Below, one piece after another: positions 1-8,603 of a stretch of 64,000 nucleotides of DNA. The stretch covers positions 38,788 to 102,787 of the forward strand of contig NZ_JAJEPR010000011.1 of the NCBI RefSeq assembly GCF_020686945.1, read 5' to 3'. Origin of the DNA: Limivivens faecihominis. GTDB taxonomy: Bacteria > Bacillota > Clostridia > Lachnospirales > Lachnospiraceae. The first letter of the stretch is position 1. Every line of letters begins with the position of its first letter. The position numbers were made by a program, and so were the translations under genes. Below the pieces are notes generated by a model. The model saw only the letters and a list, made by a program, of their open reading frames with translations, made no database searches and had not been told where the DNA came from.

Positions 1-615
1 CGGATGCATTTCGGAAAGTTTCAGATAGACCAGCTTTCCTTCCTTCACAGGACGGGGTGGATCGGCTGGCTCAGGCGGAGCCTGTTCCGGGGCCGGAGCC
101 GCATTTTCGGGTGGGGCCTTTTCGGGTTCCGGGGCAGCTTTAACCTCCGCAGCCTTTTTCCCACTTCGGGACAATTTGTCTCGCTTAGTCGGCGTGGCCT
201 CGCCGGGGGCCGCCTTATCCGCCTTGGGTGGGCGGCCCTTGCGGGGCTTCGCCGCCTCCTTGCCAGCAGGCTCCGCTTGTTCTTCTTTGGAAGGACGGCC
301 CCGGCGGGCCTTTTTCGGTTCGCCATCCCCAGCGGCTGGAGGTTCCTCCTGCGTTTTCTCCTCCGGCTCTTTTGCCGCCTCCTCTTTTTCTACCTCGGCC
401 CGGGCTGTCTGCCGCTTTTCATTCATCAATTCATTGATTTTGTCAAAGGACACCACCACATCACCGGGCTCGGGCTGGGCAGGCCCATCCTGCTGGGGTG
501 TGGGAGCGGCGGCCTGTTTGGGAGCCGGAGCCTGGGGCTCGTCAGCCGTAACAGGAGCGGGAGTCTCCGGGAGCTTCTCCTCACCGGGGCCTGTGTTCAA
601 TTTTTCATCTGCCAT
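1..615 (-). CDS. parB: ParB-like partition protein, N-terminal 205 residues (runs off the window)
   Basis: Reading the minus strand from an ATG at 615-613 gives 205 open codons with no stop before the window edge. An AAAGGAGG ribosome site lies just upstream (about 621-628). The first 190 residues are low complexity and rich in Pro, Ala, Glu and Lys, with two AT-hook-like cores (RRGRP near 104-108 and RKGRP near 125-129). The last visible residues, KLVYLKLSEMHP, match the start of the ParB/Spo0J nuclease-like domain of ICE-borne partition proteins. The rest of the domain is outside the window, so the family call rests on that short motif and the typical basic tail. GC content is far higher than in the neighbouring DNA, which suggests a separate origin. 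Confidence 0.6.
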   Translation of the reverse strand, partial: MADEKLNTGPGEEKLPETPAPVTADEPQAPAPKQAAAPTPQQDGPAQPEPGDVVVSFDKINELMNEKRQTARAEVEKEEAAKEPEEKTQEEPPAAGDGEPKKARRGRPSKEEQAEPAGKEAAKPRKGRPPKADKAAPGEATPTKRDKLSRSGKKAAEVKAAPEPEKAPPENAAPAPEQAPPEPADPPRPVKEGKLVYLKLSEMHP

Positions 616-704
616 TCACTAACCTCCTTTTCGTGAAAGTTGCACAATTTTGCGAGTTAAATTTCTGTAATTATTTTTTCGCCTCCTTCCGGTCTATCCA
701 CGCA

Positions 705-740
705 AAAAAGCCACCCGATTTGAACGCCGGGCGGCTTTTT
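705..740 (-). terminator. Strong hairpin upstream of the ParB-like gene
   Basis: AAAAAGCC-A-CCCG (705-717) pairs with CGGGCGGCTTTTT (728-740) around a 10-base loop, with one wobble on the minus strand. U-runs follow in both directions, so it could act bidirectionally. No gene now reads into it from the minus side, because the next gene (831) is on the plus strand. It therefore looks like the terminator of a lost neighbour. Confidence 0.65.
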
Positions 741-830
741 GTGTAATGTGATAGATCAAATATTATTTTTTGTGGTTCGTAGGCTCCGAAAAGCCTTGTA
801 TTTACAGCGTTCCTAATAGGAAACAATCAT

Positions 831-1919
831 ATGATGAACAGAAAAGAATTTTATGAATATGTAAAAGATAATGTAAAGGCATATTTGCCAAAGTCTTATG
901 AGGAAGGCGAGATTAAACTTCAGGAAGTTGAAAAGAATAATGGGTTGAAGCTGACAGGTATCACAATTCCAAATGGAGATCAGAGAATCGTACCGACAAT
1001 CTATCTGGATTCCCTTTATCAGGAATATATCAATGGAAAAGATGTAGATTCTTGTGTTGGGGATGTAGCTGATATGCGTATTGAGGCACAGGGCAAGGCA
1101 GAATTTTTGGATATGGGAGTTCCGGATATTTTTGATTATGAAAAGATGAAGGACAAATTACAGATGAGAATTTGTGACAAGGAATGGAATACAGACCGTC
1201 TGGAAGACAAAGCATTCACAGAACATGGAGATTTTGCAGCTTATTATGCAGTAAATCTGGAGGAAAATAGAGAAGGAATCAGCAGTATTCCAGTAACTGT
1301 TTCTCTGATGAACGAATGGGGAGTATCTGTTGAACAGATTCAGGCAGATGCGATGATGGCAGATAGAAATCGTGGTGTTGTTTTGATGAACATGAATGAA
1401 ATTATAAAATCCATGATTTTTGGTGAAGAACCAGAAAATCTTTTGAATGAGAAACTAGATATCGAAACGATGAGAGAGCCAATGTTCTGCTTGACGAATG
1501 CACAAAAAATGAATGGTGCGTCACTATTACTGCAGGAAGATATCCGTAAGCAGATCGGTGAGTGTCTGGGCAGTGATTATTTTGTTCTTCCCTCTTCGAT
1601 TCATGAGGTGCTGATCCTTCCCGATAACGGACTGTTTGAGGTTCCAGAATTAAATGCCATGGTAAAAGAAGTCAATGAGACGCAGGTGGAAAGACAGGAA
1701 CAGCTTTCGGATAAGGTTCAGTTCTGCGATGGGAAGACAGTAGTTATGGAAAATGCCGAACGCAGGGAAGCACGTCTGGAAAAGGAAAAAGCAGCCGAAA
1801 AAGCGGAAGTAAAAGGTGGAATCCATGGAAGATTGGAGAAAGCCAAGGCAGAGATCAAAGCGAAAGAGGTAAATAAAGCCCCAAAGGATAAGGCTAAGAA
1901 TCTTGCCGAAGTGTTATAA
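831..1919 (+). CDS. DUF5688 family ICE protein
   Basis: A 362-residue protein that I recognise as the DUF5688 type found next to SNF2/methylase genes in Clostridia ICEs; its function is unknown. The N-terminus (KEFYEYVKDNVKAYLP, then NNGLKLTGITI) and the middle section on protein quality and position (residues 120-300) fit the family. The C-terminal 60 residues are highly charged and coiled-coil-like and end in a GGIHGRLEKAK tail. Related tails occur in the helicase and YodL proteins downstream. The start has tandem ATGs at 831 and 834 with only a weak AGGAAA site. The gene lies 70 bases before the helicase, from which it is separated by a small hairpin. Confidence 0.8.
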   Translation: MMNRKEFYEYVKDNVKAYLPKSYEEGEIKLQEVEKNNGLKLTGITIPNGDQRIVPTIYLDSLYQEYINGKDVDSCVGDVADMRIEAQGKAEFLDMGVPDIFDYEKMKDKLQMRICDKEWNTDRLEDKAFTEHGDFAAYYAVNLEENREGISSIPVTVSLMNEWGVSVEQIQADAMMADRNRGVVLMNMNEIIKSMIFGEEPENLLNEKLDIETMREPMFCLTNAQKMNGASLLLQEDIRKQIGECLGSDYFVLPSSIHEVLILPDNGLFEVPELNAMVKEVNETQVERQEQLSDKVQFCDGKTVVMENAERREARLEKEKAAEKAEVKGGIHGRLEKAKAEIKAKEVNKAPKDKAKNLAEVL

Positions 1920-1944
1920 GCGTAACAGTAGTAATAATTACGAG

Positions 1945-1965
1945 GGGACTGAGCCAAGCAGTCCC
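1945..1965 (+). terminator. Intergenic hairpin before the helicase gene
   Basis: GGGACTG (1945-1951) and CAGTCCC (1959-1965) form a perfect 7-bp stem followed by a short U-rich stretch (GATTTTATG). It could partly terminate or protect the DUF5688 transcript while letting some transcription continue into the helicase gene. Confidence 0.45.
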
Positions 1966-1989
1966 TGATTTTATGTAAAGGAGTAGCAG

Positions 1990-4900
1990 ATGGCAAATAA
2001 ATTATATGCAATGGAACAGCTGACGGAAGAGGTGGCAAAAGATGTAGCTGCCAGTCCGCAGGAATGGATGAGGTTCCTAAACACGGCATCCAGACTGTAC
2101 AAATACACTTTTCCAGAACAGCTTTTAATTTATGCACAGCGACCGGAAGCAACTGCCGTAGCATCCATGGAAATCTGGAATCAGAAGATGTACCGCTGGA
2201 TCAAAAAGGGATCCAAAGGGATTGCCTTGATTGACAATACTTCCGGACCAAAAACGAAACTTCGGTATGTATTTGATGTGCAGGACACTTATAAAGTGCG
2301 GAATCTTGGAAAGGATCCTCAGTTATGGAATCTTCCGGTGGAAGGAGAACAGCTGGTGGCAGATTATCTGCAGGAGCAATTATCACTGGAAGATACGGAA
2401 GGAGGACTTGCTGAAAGCCTGCATCAGGCAGCGAAGGAAAGTATGCAGGAATGGCTTCCTGATGCATTGGAAGAACTGAGACTGGACGTAACAGGGACAT
2501 TTCTGGAAGAACTGGACGAACAGAATCAGGAAGTCGAATTTCGGAAACTGATGACCAATAGTGTCTGGTATGTATTACTAAACCGGTGTGGACTGGATGT
2601 ACAGGAATATCTGGATGCAGAGGATTTTCGGCATATTACGGACTTCAATCAGCTGAAAATATTAGGACATCTGGGAAGTGCAGCCAACGAGATCAGCAGG
2701 CCAGTCCTGATGCAGATTGGACGGTATGTGTTGAATGATCTGGAAAATGACCTGAAAACGGTTGCAAAAGAAAAAGAAGTAGTCTATAATGAATTTAACA
2801 CGTTAATTCGTAAAAGTAAAACAAATAACACAGAAAATAGAGCAGAAAATAAGGAGGAAACGGACTATGAGAGAGATCAGTTACAGCCAGAACGGAGAGT
2901 ATCAGATTCCAGATATCAGCCTGGAAGAGACAAGAGGAACCATCGGGAAGTACGGAATGATGAGGAAAGAGTATCTGAGAAATCACAAGGTAGCCAGGTT
3001 CAACATTCTGACACTGCAGAACCGTCTGGACAGTCATCTGATGGAGATCGACAGTCAGGCAAGACAGAGAGTAGACAACCTGATGAACGAACTTCTGGAG
3101 AAAGATCCGGCACCAGACAAGATGGCAGACACAATGGCATGGACCAGACACATGAACCAGATCAAAGCACAGGCAGAGGAACTGGTAATTCAGGAGATTA
3201 TTTACAGTTAAGCCTGTTCCCAACAGAAGAGGAACAGTTAGGAGAAATAAGGAAAGCGGCAGCTGCATTAGAACAGCCGGCCGCTTTTCTTATTTCCGAT
3301 GAAGTAGTCGATCATATCCTTCGCACAGGTAGTGGGCAGAAAAATACACTGTTTCATATTACTGCAAGATTGATCGAAGGTCTGGATAATGAAGAAATGC
3401 AAAGCTTCCTGAAAGATGAATATGGCACCGGAGGAAAAGGATTTACCATAGATAATCAGAAAATCAGTATCTGGTACGACAACGATGGTATCCGTATCCG
3501 GCGAGGTGACTCTGCAAGAAGAAACTTTGACCGTATCGTTACGTGGGAAGAAGCTGCTGACAGGATCCGGGATATGTATGAGGAAGGAAATTACGTTGAT
3601 AATCTTATCTCCAATAATGCTATCGAGCAGGAACAGAAAGAAATGACAGATCTTTTGGCGCTTCATTTTCGAGATACAAATAGAAATACGGAAGAATACC
3701 GGTCTTATACGGATTGGCAGGATACCATTCGGAACGCTTGGACAGATCCAGAAGGGAAAAAAGAAATCTATCAGCAGTTTGAATGGTTACAAGCGGATAT
3801 GAATGAAAATCCGAGTAATTATCATCGTTGGGAAATTCAGCACAATCCAGTATATTCTCAGCGTTTTCGTGACCTTCAGAGAGATTTCTCCTGGGTGGAT
3901 CAACAATTTAAAGTAGAACGTCTAGGGCTTTCCTTTATCACACAGGATGAAATTGATGCAGTATTAAGAAGAGGCGGCATTACTGCCGGAGGACGTAACC
4001 GAATCTATGAGTATTTCATGGAGCACCATGATATGAAAGATGCAGCTGAGTTCCTGAAAAATGAGTATGGAACAGGTGGTTCTTCACCCGGAATACCAGG
4101 AGCAGGTGCTTCCGACGCATCCCACGATGCAAAAGGATTAAAACTTGCAAAAGGGAAAATTGGCAGTCCAGAGGTAGAAGTTTTATTAAAGTGGAACAAA
4201 GTTGCAGAACGTGTCCGCCAGTTAGTCCGCACAGATGATTATTTGTCACCGGAAGAAATGGAAAAGTACGAAGAGCGACAGGAAGCACAAAAACTGGCAG
4301 ACTTGGAAGAAGCACAGCAGGCTTTGGAAGCGGAGCAAATAGATGTGAATCAGCCAGAGGACAAGGAAACATCAGAAACCGTAGAAGAAGTTGAACGGAG
4401 AGAAGATACGGTAACAGATATTCAAGCAACAAACTTCCACATCACAGATGATGAACTTGGACAGGGAACACCGAAGGAGAAATTCCGAGCAAATATCATG
4501 GCTATCCAGTTGTTAAAGAAATGTGAGGATGAGAACCGTAATGCGACACCAGAGGAACAGGAAATCTTATCCCGATACGTTGGCTGGGGAGGTCTTGCAG
4601 ATGCATTTGATGAAACAAAAGCTGCATGGGAGACAGAATATCTGGAATTAAAGACTGTTCTTACACCAGAGGAATATGCTGCAGCCAGAGCTTCCACCTT
4701 AAATGCTCATTATACACAGCCGATTGTGATTGAAAGTATGTATCAGGTGTTGGAGAATCTGGGATTTACAAAAGGAAATATCCTGGAGCCATCTATGGGA
4801 GTCGGGAACTTTTTTGGAATGCTTCCGGAGAATCTGAACCAGTCCAAACTTTATGGTGTGGAATTGGACAGTATCAGCGGCAGAATTGCAAAGCAGCTCT

Positions 4901-7599
4901 ATCCTGATGCCAATATTCAGATCAAAGGTTTTGAGAAGACAGATTATCCTAATGACTTCTTTGACGTGACAATCGGAAATGTGCCATTTGGTGCATACAA
5001 GGTCAATGACCGTCAGTATGATCGTTACAATTTCATGATTCATGATTACTTTCTTGCCAAAACGATAGATCAGTTACGTCCAGGTGGTGTGGCTGCTCTG
5101 ATCACAACAAAGGGAACTATGGACAAGGCATCACCGGAAGTTCGGAAATATCTGGCAGAGCGGGCAGATCTGCTAGATGCAATCCGACTGCCGAACACAG
5201 CTTTTAAGGCAAATGCAGGAACAGAAGTCAGTGCTGATATTTTGTTTTTCCAGAAGCGTGACAGCATGACAAAAGAGATGCCGGAGTGGGTGAATCTTGG
5301 AAGTGATACCAATGGAATTACAGTCAACCAGTATTTTGCAGACCATCCTGAAATGATTCTGGGTGAGATGAAAGAAGTATCGGGTCCATATGGTATGGAA
5401 ACAACCTGTATGCCGATAGAAGGTGCTGACCTTGAACTCCAGCTTGCAGAAGCGGTCAAGAACATTCATGGAAACATGGTACCGGCAGTAGATGTGGAAA
5501 CAGAACTGGATGAGATGCCAGAGAGTATTCCAGCAGATCCAAATGTCCGAAATTACAGCTATACGGTGGTAGATGATCAGGTATATTACCGTGTCAACTC
5601 TTTGATGAATCAGGTGAAGATGCCTGCCGCCACTGCAGAACGTGTGAAAGGCATGGTTGCAATCCGTGATACTGTCCGGGAGTTGATCGCCATGCAGATG
5701 GAGGAATCCGTCACAGATGAAGAAATCCAGAAACAGCAGGAGAAACTGAATCAGGTATATGATACCTACACAGCAAAGTATGGAGTCATTGGAAGTAATG
5801 CTAACAAACGTGCATTTTCTGATGACTCTTCTTATTGTCTGTTGTGTTCGCTGGAGGACTTAAACGAAGATGGAACATTGAAGCGAAAAGCGGATATGTT
5901 TACGAAACGAACCATCAAAAAGGCAGTGGCAGTAACCAGTGTAGAAACTACGACAGAAGCATTAGCATTATCTCTGAATGAAAAAGCAAAGGTTGATCTG
6001 TCCTATATGGCACAGCTGACCGGAAAAACAGAAGAAAAAATCACAGAGGAACTGGTTGGAGTTATCTTCAAAAATCCACTGACAGATCAGTGGGAGAGTG
6101 GAGATGAATATCTGTCAGGCAATGTCAGGGAGAAACTGAATACAGCAAGAACTTTTGCAGAGAACCACCCGGAATTTACACCGAATGTTCGTGCATTGGA
6201 GGCAGTTCAGCCGAGAAATCTGGAAGCATCCGAAATTGAGGTGCGTGTTGGAGCTACTTGGATTGAACCTTCAGATTATCAGGATTTTATGACGGAACTG
6301 CTTCATACGCCGTGGTATCTTGCACAGAAGGAAATACAGGTAAAATACTCTGAGGTAAATGGTGAGTGGCGGATTACAGGAAAGAATGCCGACAGTCCGA
6401 GAAATGCGTTTGCTTATGCAACGTATGGAACTGAGAGAGCAAATGCCTATAAGATTTTGGAAGATACCCTGAACCTGAAAGATGTACGCATCTACGATAA
6501 GAGTGTCAATGAAAATGGTGATGAGATCCGTGTCCTCAATAAAAAAGAGACCATGCTGGCATCACAGAAGCAGGATGCCTTGAAGGCTGCATTCCAAGAT
6601 TGGATTTTCAAGGATCAGCAGAGGAGAGAAAGGCTGGTAAAAGTATATAATGAACGATTTAACAGTATCCGTCCCCGTGAATATGATGGCAGTCATTTGA
6701 CTTTCCCAGGAATGAATCCGGAAATAGAGCTTCGCCCGCATCAGAAAAATGCTGTTGCACATCAGCTTTACGGAGAGAATGTGCTTCTTGCTCATGTAGT
6801 AGGAGCTGGGAAGACCTACGAGATGGTAGCGGCTGCAATGGAGAGCAAACGTCTGGGATTATCACAGAAGAATTTATTTGTCGTGCCGAATCATCTGACA
6901 GAGCAGTGGGGAGCAGAATTCCTGCAGTTATATCCGGGAGCCAATATCCTGGTAGCAACCAAGAAAGATTTTGAACCGGCAAACCGAAAAAAATTCTGTG
7001 CCAGAATCGCTATGGGAAATTATGATGCTGTTATCATTGGGCATTCCCAGTTTGAGCGTATTCCAATCTCTGATGAGAGACAGGAAGCCATGCTTCAGAG
7101 GCAGATTGATGATCTGGAAATGGCAATTCAGAGTGCAAGGTATGAACAGGATGGTGGACGTTATACTGTCAAACAGATTGAAAAGATCAGAAAGACACTG
7201 CAGACAAGGCTGGAAAAACTGAATCAGAAAGAGAAAAAAGATCAGGTAGTTACGTTTGAAGAACTGGGAGTGGATCACTTGTATGTAGATGAAGCACACA
7301 GCTATAAAAACGCATTCCTTTATACAAAAATGAGAAATGTAGCCGGGATTGCACAGAACGAAGCACAGAAGTCAGCAGATATGTTCAATAAATGTCAGTA
7401 TCTGGATGAGATTACCGGAGGGAAAGGCATTACCTTTGCTACGGGCACACCGATCAGCAATAGTATGACGGAATTATATGTTATGCAGAGGTATCTGCAG
7501 AACAGTAAATTACAAAATATGGGACTTGGATTGTTTGATTCCTGGGCCTCTACTTTTGGAGAAGTTGTCACGAGCATCGAGTTCGCTCAAGTATTATAG
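1990..7599 (+). CDS. SNF2-type helicase / N6-methylase-like ICE protein, N-terminal part (split by the IME)
   Basis: This is the first 1864 codons of the giant ICE protein, followed by six codons read from the inserted IME before a stop at 7597. Residues 1-270 resemble ArdC-like antirestriction N-termini of the family. Residues 275-410 form a hydrophilic linker. An N6-methyltransferase fold follows, with a SAM-binding motif EPSMGVGNFFG near 933 and NVPF at 997 in place of the usual NPPY. The helicase core begins with Walker A GAGKT (1605-1609), then DEAH (1767-1770) and a TGTPISNS motif. The C-terminal helicase lobe is missing here and lies at 21578-23281. Joined across the GA dinucleotide the frame is intact and encodes 2430 residues. 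The fragment as it stands cannot be a working helicase. Confidence 0.9.
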   Translation: MANKLYAMEQLTEEVAKDVAASPQEWMRFLNTASRLYKYTFPEQLLIYAQRPEATAVASMEIWNQKMYRWIKKGSKGIALIDNTSGPKTKLRYVFDVQDTYKVRNLGKDPQLWNLPVEGEQLVADYLQEQLSLEDTEGGLAESLHQAAKESMQEWLPDALEELRLDVTGTFLEELDEQNQEVEFRKLMTNSVWYVLLNRCGLDVQEYLDAEDFRHITDFNQLKILGHLGSAANEISRPVLMQIGRYVLNDLENDLKTVAKEKEVVYNEFNTLIRKSKTNNTENRAENKEETDYERDQLQPERRVSDSRYQPGRDKRNHREVRNDEERVSEKSQGSQVQHSDTAEPSGQSSDGDRQSGKTESRQPDERTSGERSGTRQDGRHNGMDQTHEPDQSTGRGTGNSGDYLQLSLFPTEEEQLGEIRKAAAALEQPAAFLISDEVVDHILRTGSGQKNTLFHITARLIEGLDNEEMQSFLKDEYGTGGKGFTIDNQKISIWYDNDGIRIRRGDSARRNFDRIVTWEEAADRIRDMYEEGNYVDNLISNNAIEQEQKEMTDLLALHFRDTNRNTEEYRSYTDWQDTIRNAWTDPEGKKEIYQQFEWLQADMNENPSNYHRWEIQHNPVYSQRFRDLQRDFSWVDQQFKVERLGLSFITQDEIDAVLRRGGITAGGRNRIYEYFMEHHDMKDAAEFLKNEYGTGGSSPGIPGAGASDASHDAKGLKLAKGKIGSPEVEVLLKWNKVAERVRQLVRTDDYLSPEEMEKYEERQEAQKLADLEEAQQALEAEQIDVNQPEDKETSETVEEVERREDTVTDIQATNFHITDDELGQGTPKEKFRANIMAIQLLKKCEDENRNATPEEQEILSRYVGWGGLADAFDETKAAWETEYLELKTVLTPEEYAAARASTLNAHYTQPIVIESMYQVLENLGFTKGNILEPSMGVGNFFGMLPENLNQSKLYGVELDSISGRIAKQLYPDANIQIKGFEKTDYPNDFFDVTIGNVPFGAYKVNDRQYDRYNFMIHDYFLAKTIDQLRPGGVAALITTKGTMDKASPEVRKYLAERADLLDAIRLPNTAFKANAGTEVSADILFFQKRDSMTKEMPEWVNLGSDTNGITVNQYFADHPEMILGEMKEVSGPYGMETTCMPIEGADLELQLAEAVKNIHGNMVPAVDVETELDEMPESIPADPNVRNYSYTVVDDQVYYRVNSLMNQVKMPAATAERVKGMVAIRDTVRELIAMQMEESVTDEEIQKQQEKLNQVYDTYTAKYGVIGSNANKRAFSDDSSYCLLCSLEDLNEDGTLKRKADMFTKRTIKKAVAVTSVETTTEALALSLNEKAKVDLSYMAQLTGKTEEKITEELVGVIFKNPLTDQWESGDEYLSGNVREKLNTARTFAENHPEFTPNVRALEAVQPRNLEASEIEVRVGATWIEPSDYQDFMTELLHTPWYLAQKEIQVKYSEVNGEWRITGKNADSPRNAFAYATYGTERANAYKILEDTLNLKDVRIYDKSVNENGDEIRVLNKKETMLASQKQDALKAAFQDWIFKDQQRRERLVKVYNERFNSIRPREYDGSHLTFPGMNPEIELRPHQKNAVAHQLYGENVLLAHVVGAGKTYEMVAAAMESKRLGLSQKNLFVVPNHLTEQWGAEFLQLYPGANILVATKKDFEPANRKKFCARIAMGNYDAVIIGHSQFERIPISDERQEAMLQRQIDDLEMAIQSARYEQDGGRYTVKQIEKIRKTLQTRLEKLNQKEKKDQVVTFEELGVDHLYVDEAHSYKNAFLYTKMRNVAGIAQNEAQKSADMFNKCQYLDEITGGKGITFATGTPISNSMTELYVMQRYLQNSKLQNMGLGLFDSWASTFGEVVTSIEFAQVL
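2867..3211 (+). CDS. tnpV: TnpV protein, overprinted inside the helicase gene (+1 frame)
   Basis: A 114-residue ORF lies wholly inside the helicase ORF in another frame. It has its own strong site, AAGGAGG, nine bases before the ATG. Its sequence fits the TnpV family from memory: an N-terminal YSQNGEYQIPDI, then GKYGMMRKEYL, an HLMEIDSQARQR helix, and a C-terminal MAWTRHMNQIKAQAEELV ending in EIIYS. In the helicase frame the same DNA encodes the unstructured linker (about residues 292-407), rich in Arg, Gln, Ser and Asp. This is what is expected if the TnpV frame is the constrained one. The biochemical role of TnpV is unknown. Most automatic annotations would discard it as a shadow. Confidence 0.75.
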   Translation: MREISYSQNGEYQIPDISLEETRGTIGKYGMMRKEYLRNHKVARFNILTLQNRLDSHLMEIDSQARQRVDNLMNELLEKDPAPDKMADTMAWTRHMNQIKAQAEELVIQEIIYS

Positions 7600-7605
7600 G
7601 CACAT
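7571..7605 (+). repeat. Left attachment site of the IME
   Basis: Helicase sequence ends at ATC-GA (7576-7580) and element sequence GTTCGCTCAAGTATTATAGG begins at 7581. ATTATAGG followed by CACAT is repeated in inverted orientation at the right end (ATTATAGG, TACAT on the complement of 21553-21568). The GA core is the dinucleotide commonly used by large serine recombinases of the TnpX/TndX type. Confidence 0.7.
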
Positions 7606-7925
7606 GGAAGCAATTTTAATTCCATACAGAAATACGCTAAAAAACAAAGAAAAAGGAAATGTTGGAACAGACAGGAAGCAAGGAAGCCAGAAATAGATAT
7701 GGATTAGCGAAGAAAAACGGCAATAAATGAAGCATAAGTGAAAAAGCGACAGAAGGTGCGGAAAGCATTTTCTGCTACCTCTTTCAACATTTAAAATGAT
7801 AATGTAAAAGTAAAGGTTTGTTTAAGATAGTAATTAAAAAATTTAATACTAAAAAAACGAAATACACAAAAACTACAAGAAAAACTGATAAAATAAAAAA
7901 AACGGAAAATAAGAGGTAGCTAAGA
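7600..7925. other. Non-coding left arm of the IME
   Basis: About 326 bases of very AT-rich, A-rich DNA between the left end and the response-regulator gene. I see no convincing ORF. It must hold the promoter of the two-component operon, and a GAGGTAGC ribosome-site-like stretch precedes the ATG at 7926. Confidence 0.5.
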
Positions 7926-8603
7926 ATGAAAAAAATTTTAATTATAGAAGATGATTTGGATATTCAAGAGCTGATACAGTTTTTTTTAGAGGATCAAGGG
8001 TATGAAGTGATTACGGCATCTGATGGAATAGATGGTATTGCGGTTTTTCTGAAAGAACAAATTGACTTGATACTGCTCGATATTTTACTTCCTAAAATGG
8101 ATGGGTATGCAGTTTGTGAACTAATACGAAAAGAATCGGAAGTACCAATCATTATGATAAGTGCATTGGGAAGAGAAGAAGACCAGATAAAGGGATTTGA
8201 AATGCAAATAGATGACTATATCCCCAAGCCGATTTCTCTTCCAATTATGATAAAAAAAATAGAAGCTGTTCTGCGTAGATATGAAGGAGTAGATATAACA
8301 AAAGATCACGAGTTAAAATACAGAGAGATAATATTGATTGTAGGAAATTATCAAGTGAAAATAGGGAAAAAGTTAATTGATTTGACACAGAAAGAATATG
8401 AAATTTTGAAAGAATTGATTGAAAATCAGGGATGCGTGATAACAAGAGAGAGCTTTTTAAATCGTCTATGGAAATATGAATTTGAAGGTGAAGAACGTGC
8501 AGTTGACAATCATATCAAAAATTTGCGGAGAAAATTGGGAAAAGCAGGGGATTATATAAAAACGGTAAGAGGGGTGGGGTATCGAATTGATAAAGCTAAT
8601 TAG
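7926..8603 (+). CDS. OmpR/PhoB-family response regulator
   Basis: A 225-residue regulator with a receiver domain (acidic pocket ED at 8-10, phosphoacceptor Asp52 in LLDILLPKMDG, Lys in PKPI near 101) and a C-terminal winged helix (residues 130-222) ending in the usual VRGVGYRI. It overlaps the sensor kinase gene by 17 bases and heads a locus of lipoprotein, two permeases and an ATPase, so it most likely controls that exporter in response to a peptide or envelope signal. Composition is very AT-rich like its neighbours. Confidence 0.92.
   Translation: MKKILIIEDDLDIQELIQFFLEDQGYEVITASDGIDGIAVFLKEQIDLILLDILLPKMDGYAVCELIRKESEVPIIMISALGREEDQIKGFEMQIDDYIPKPISLPIMIKKIEAVLRRYEGVDITKDHELKYREIILIVGNYQVKIGKKLIDLTQKEYEILKELIENQGCVITRESFLNRLWKYEFEGEERAVDNHIKNLRRKLGKAGDYIKTVRGVGYRIDKAN

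Noticed and set aside
4..636. Plus-strand ORFs across the first 640 bases
   Set aside because: They are antisense shadows of the GC-rich ParB-like gene, have no ribosome sites, and their Arg/Gly/Phe-rich composition mirrors its Ala/Pro/Lys-rich codons.
1990..7599. Treating the helicase as a simple pseudogene from a nonsense mutation
   Set aside because: The stop is provided by IME sequence, and the remaining part resumes in frame at 21578, so it is an insertion split.
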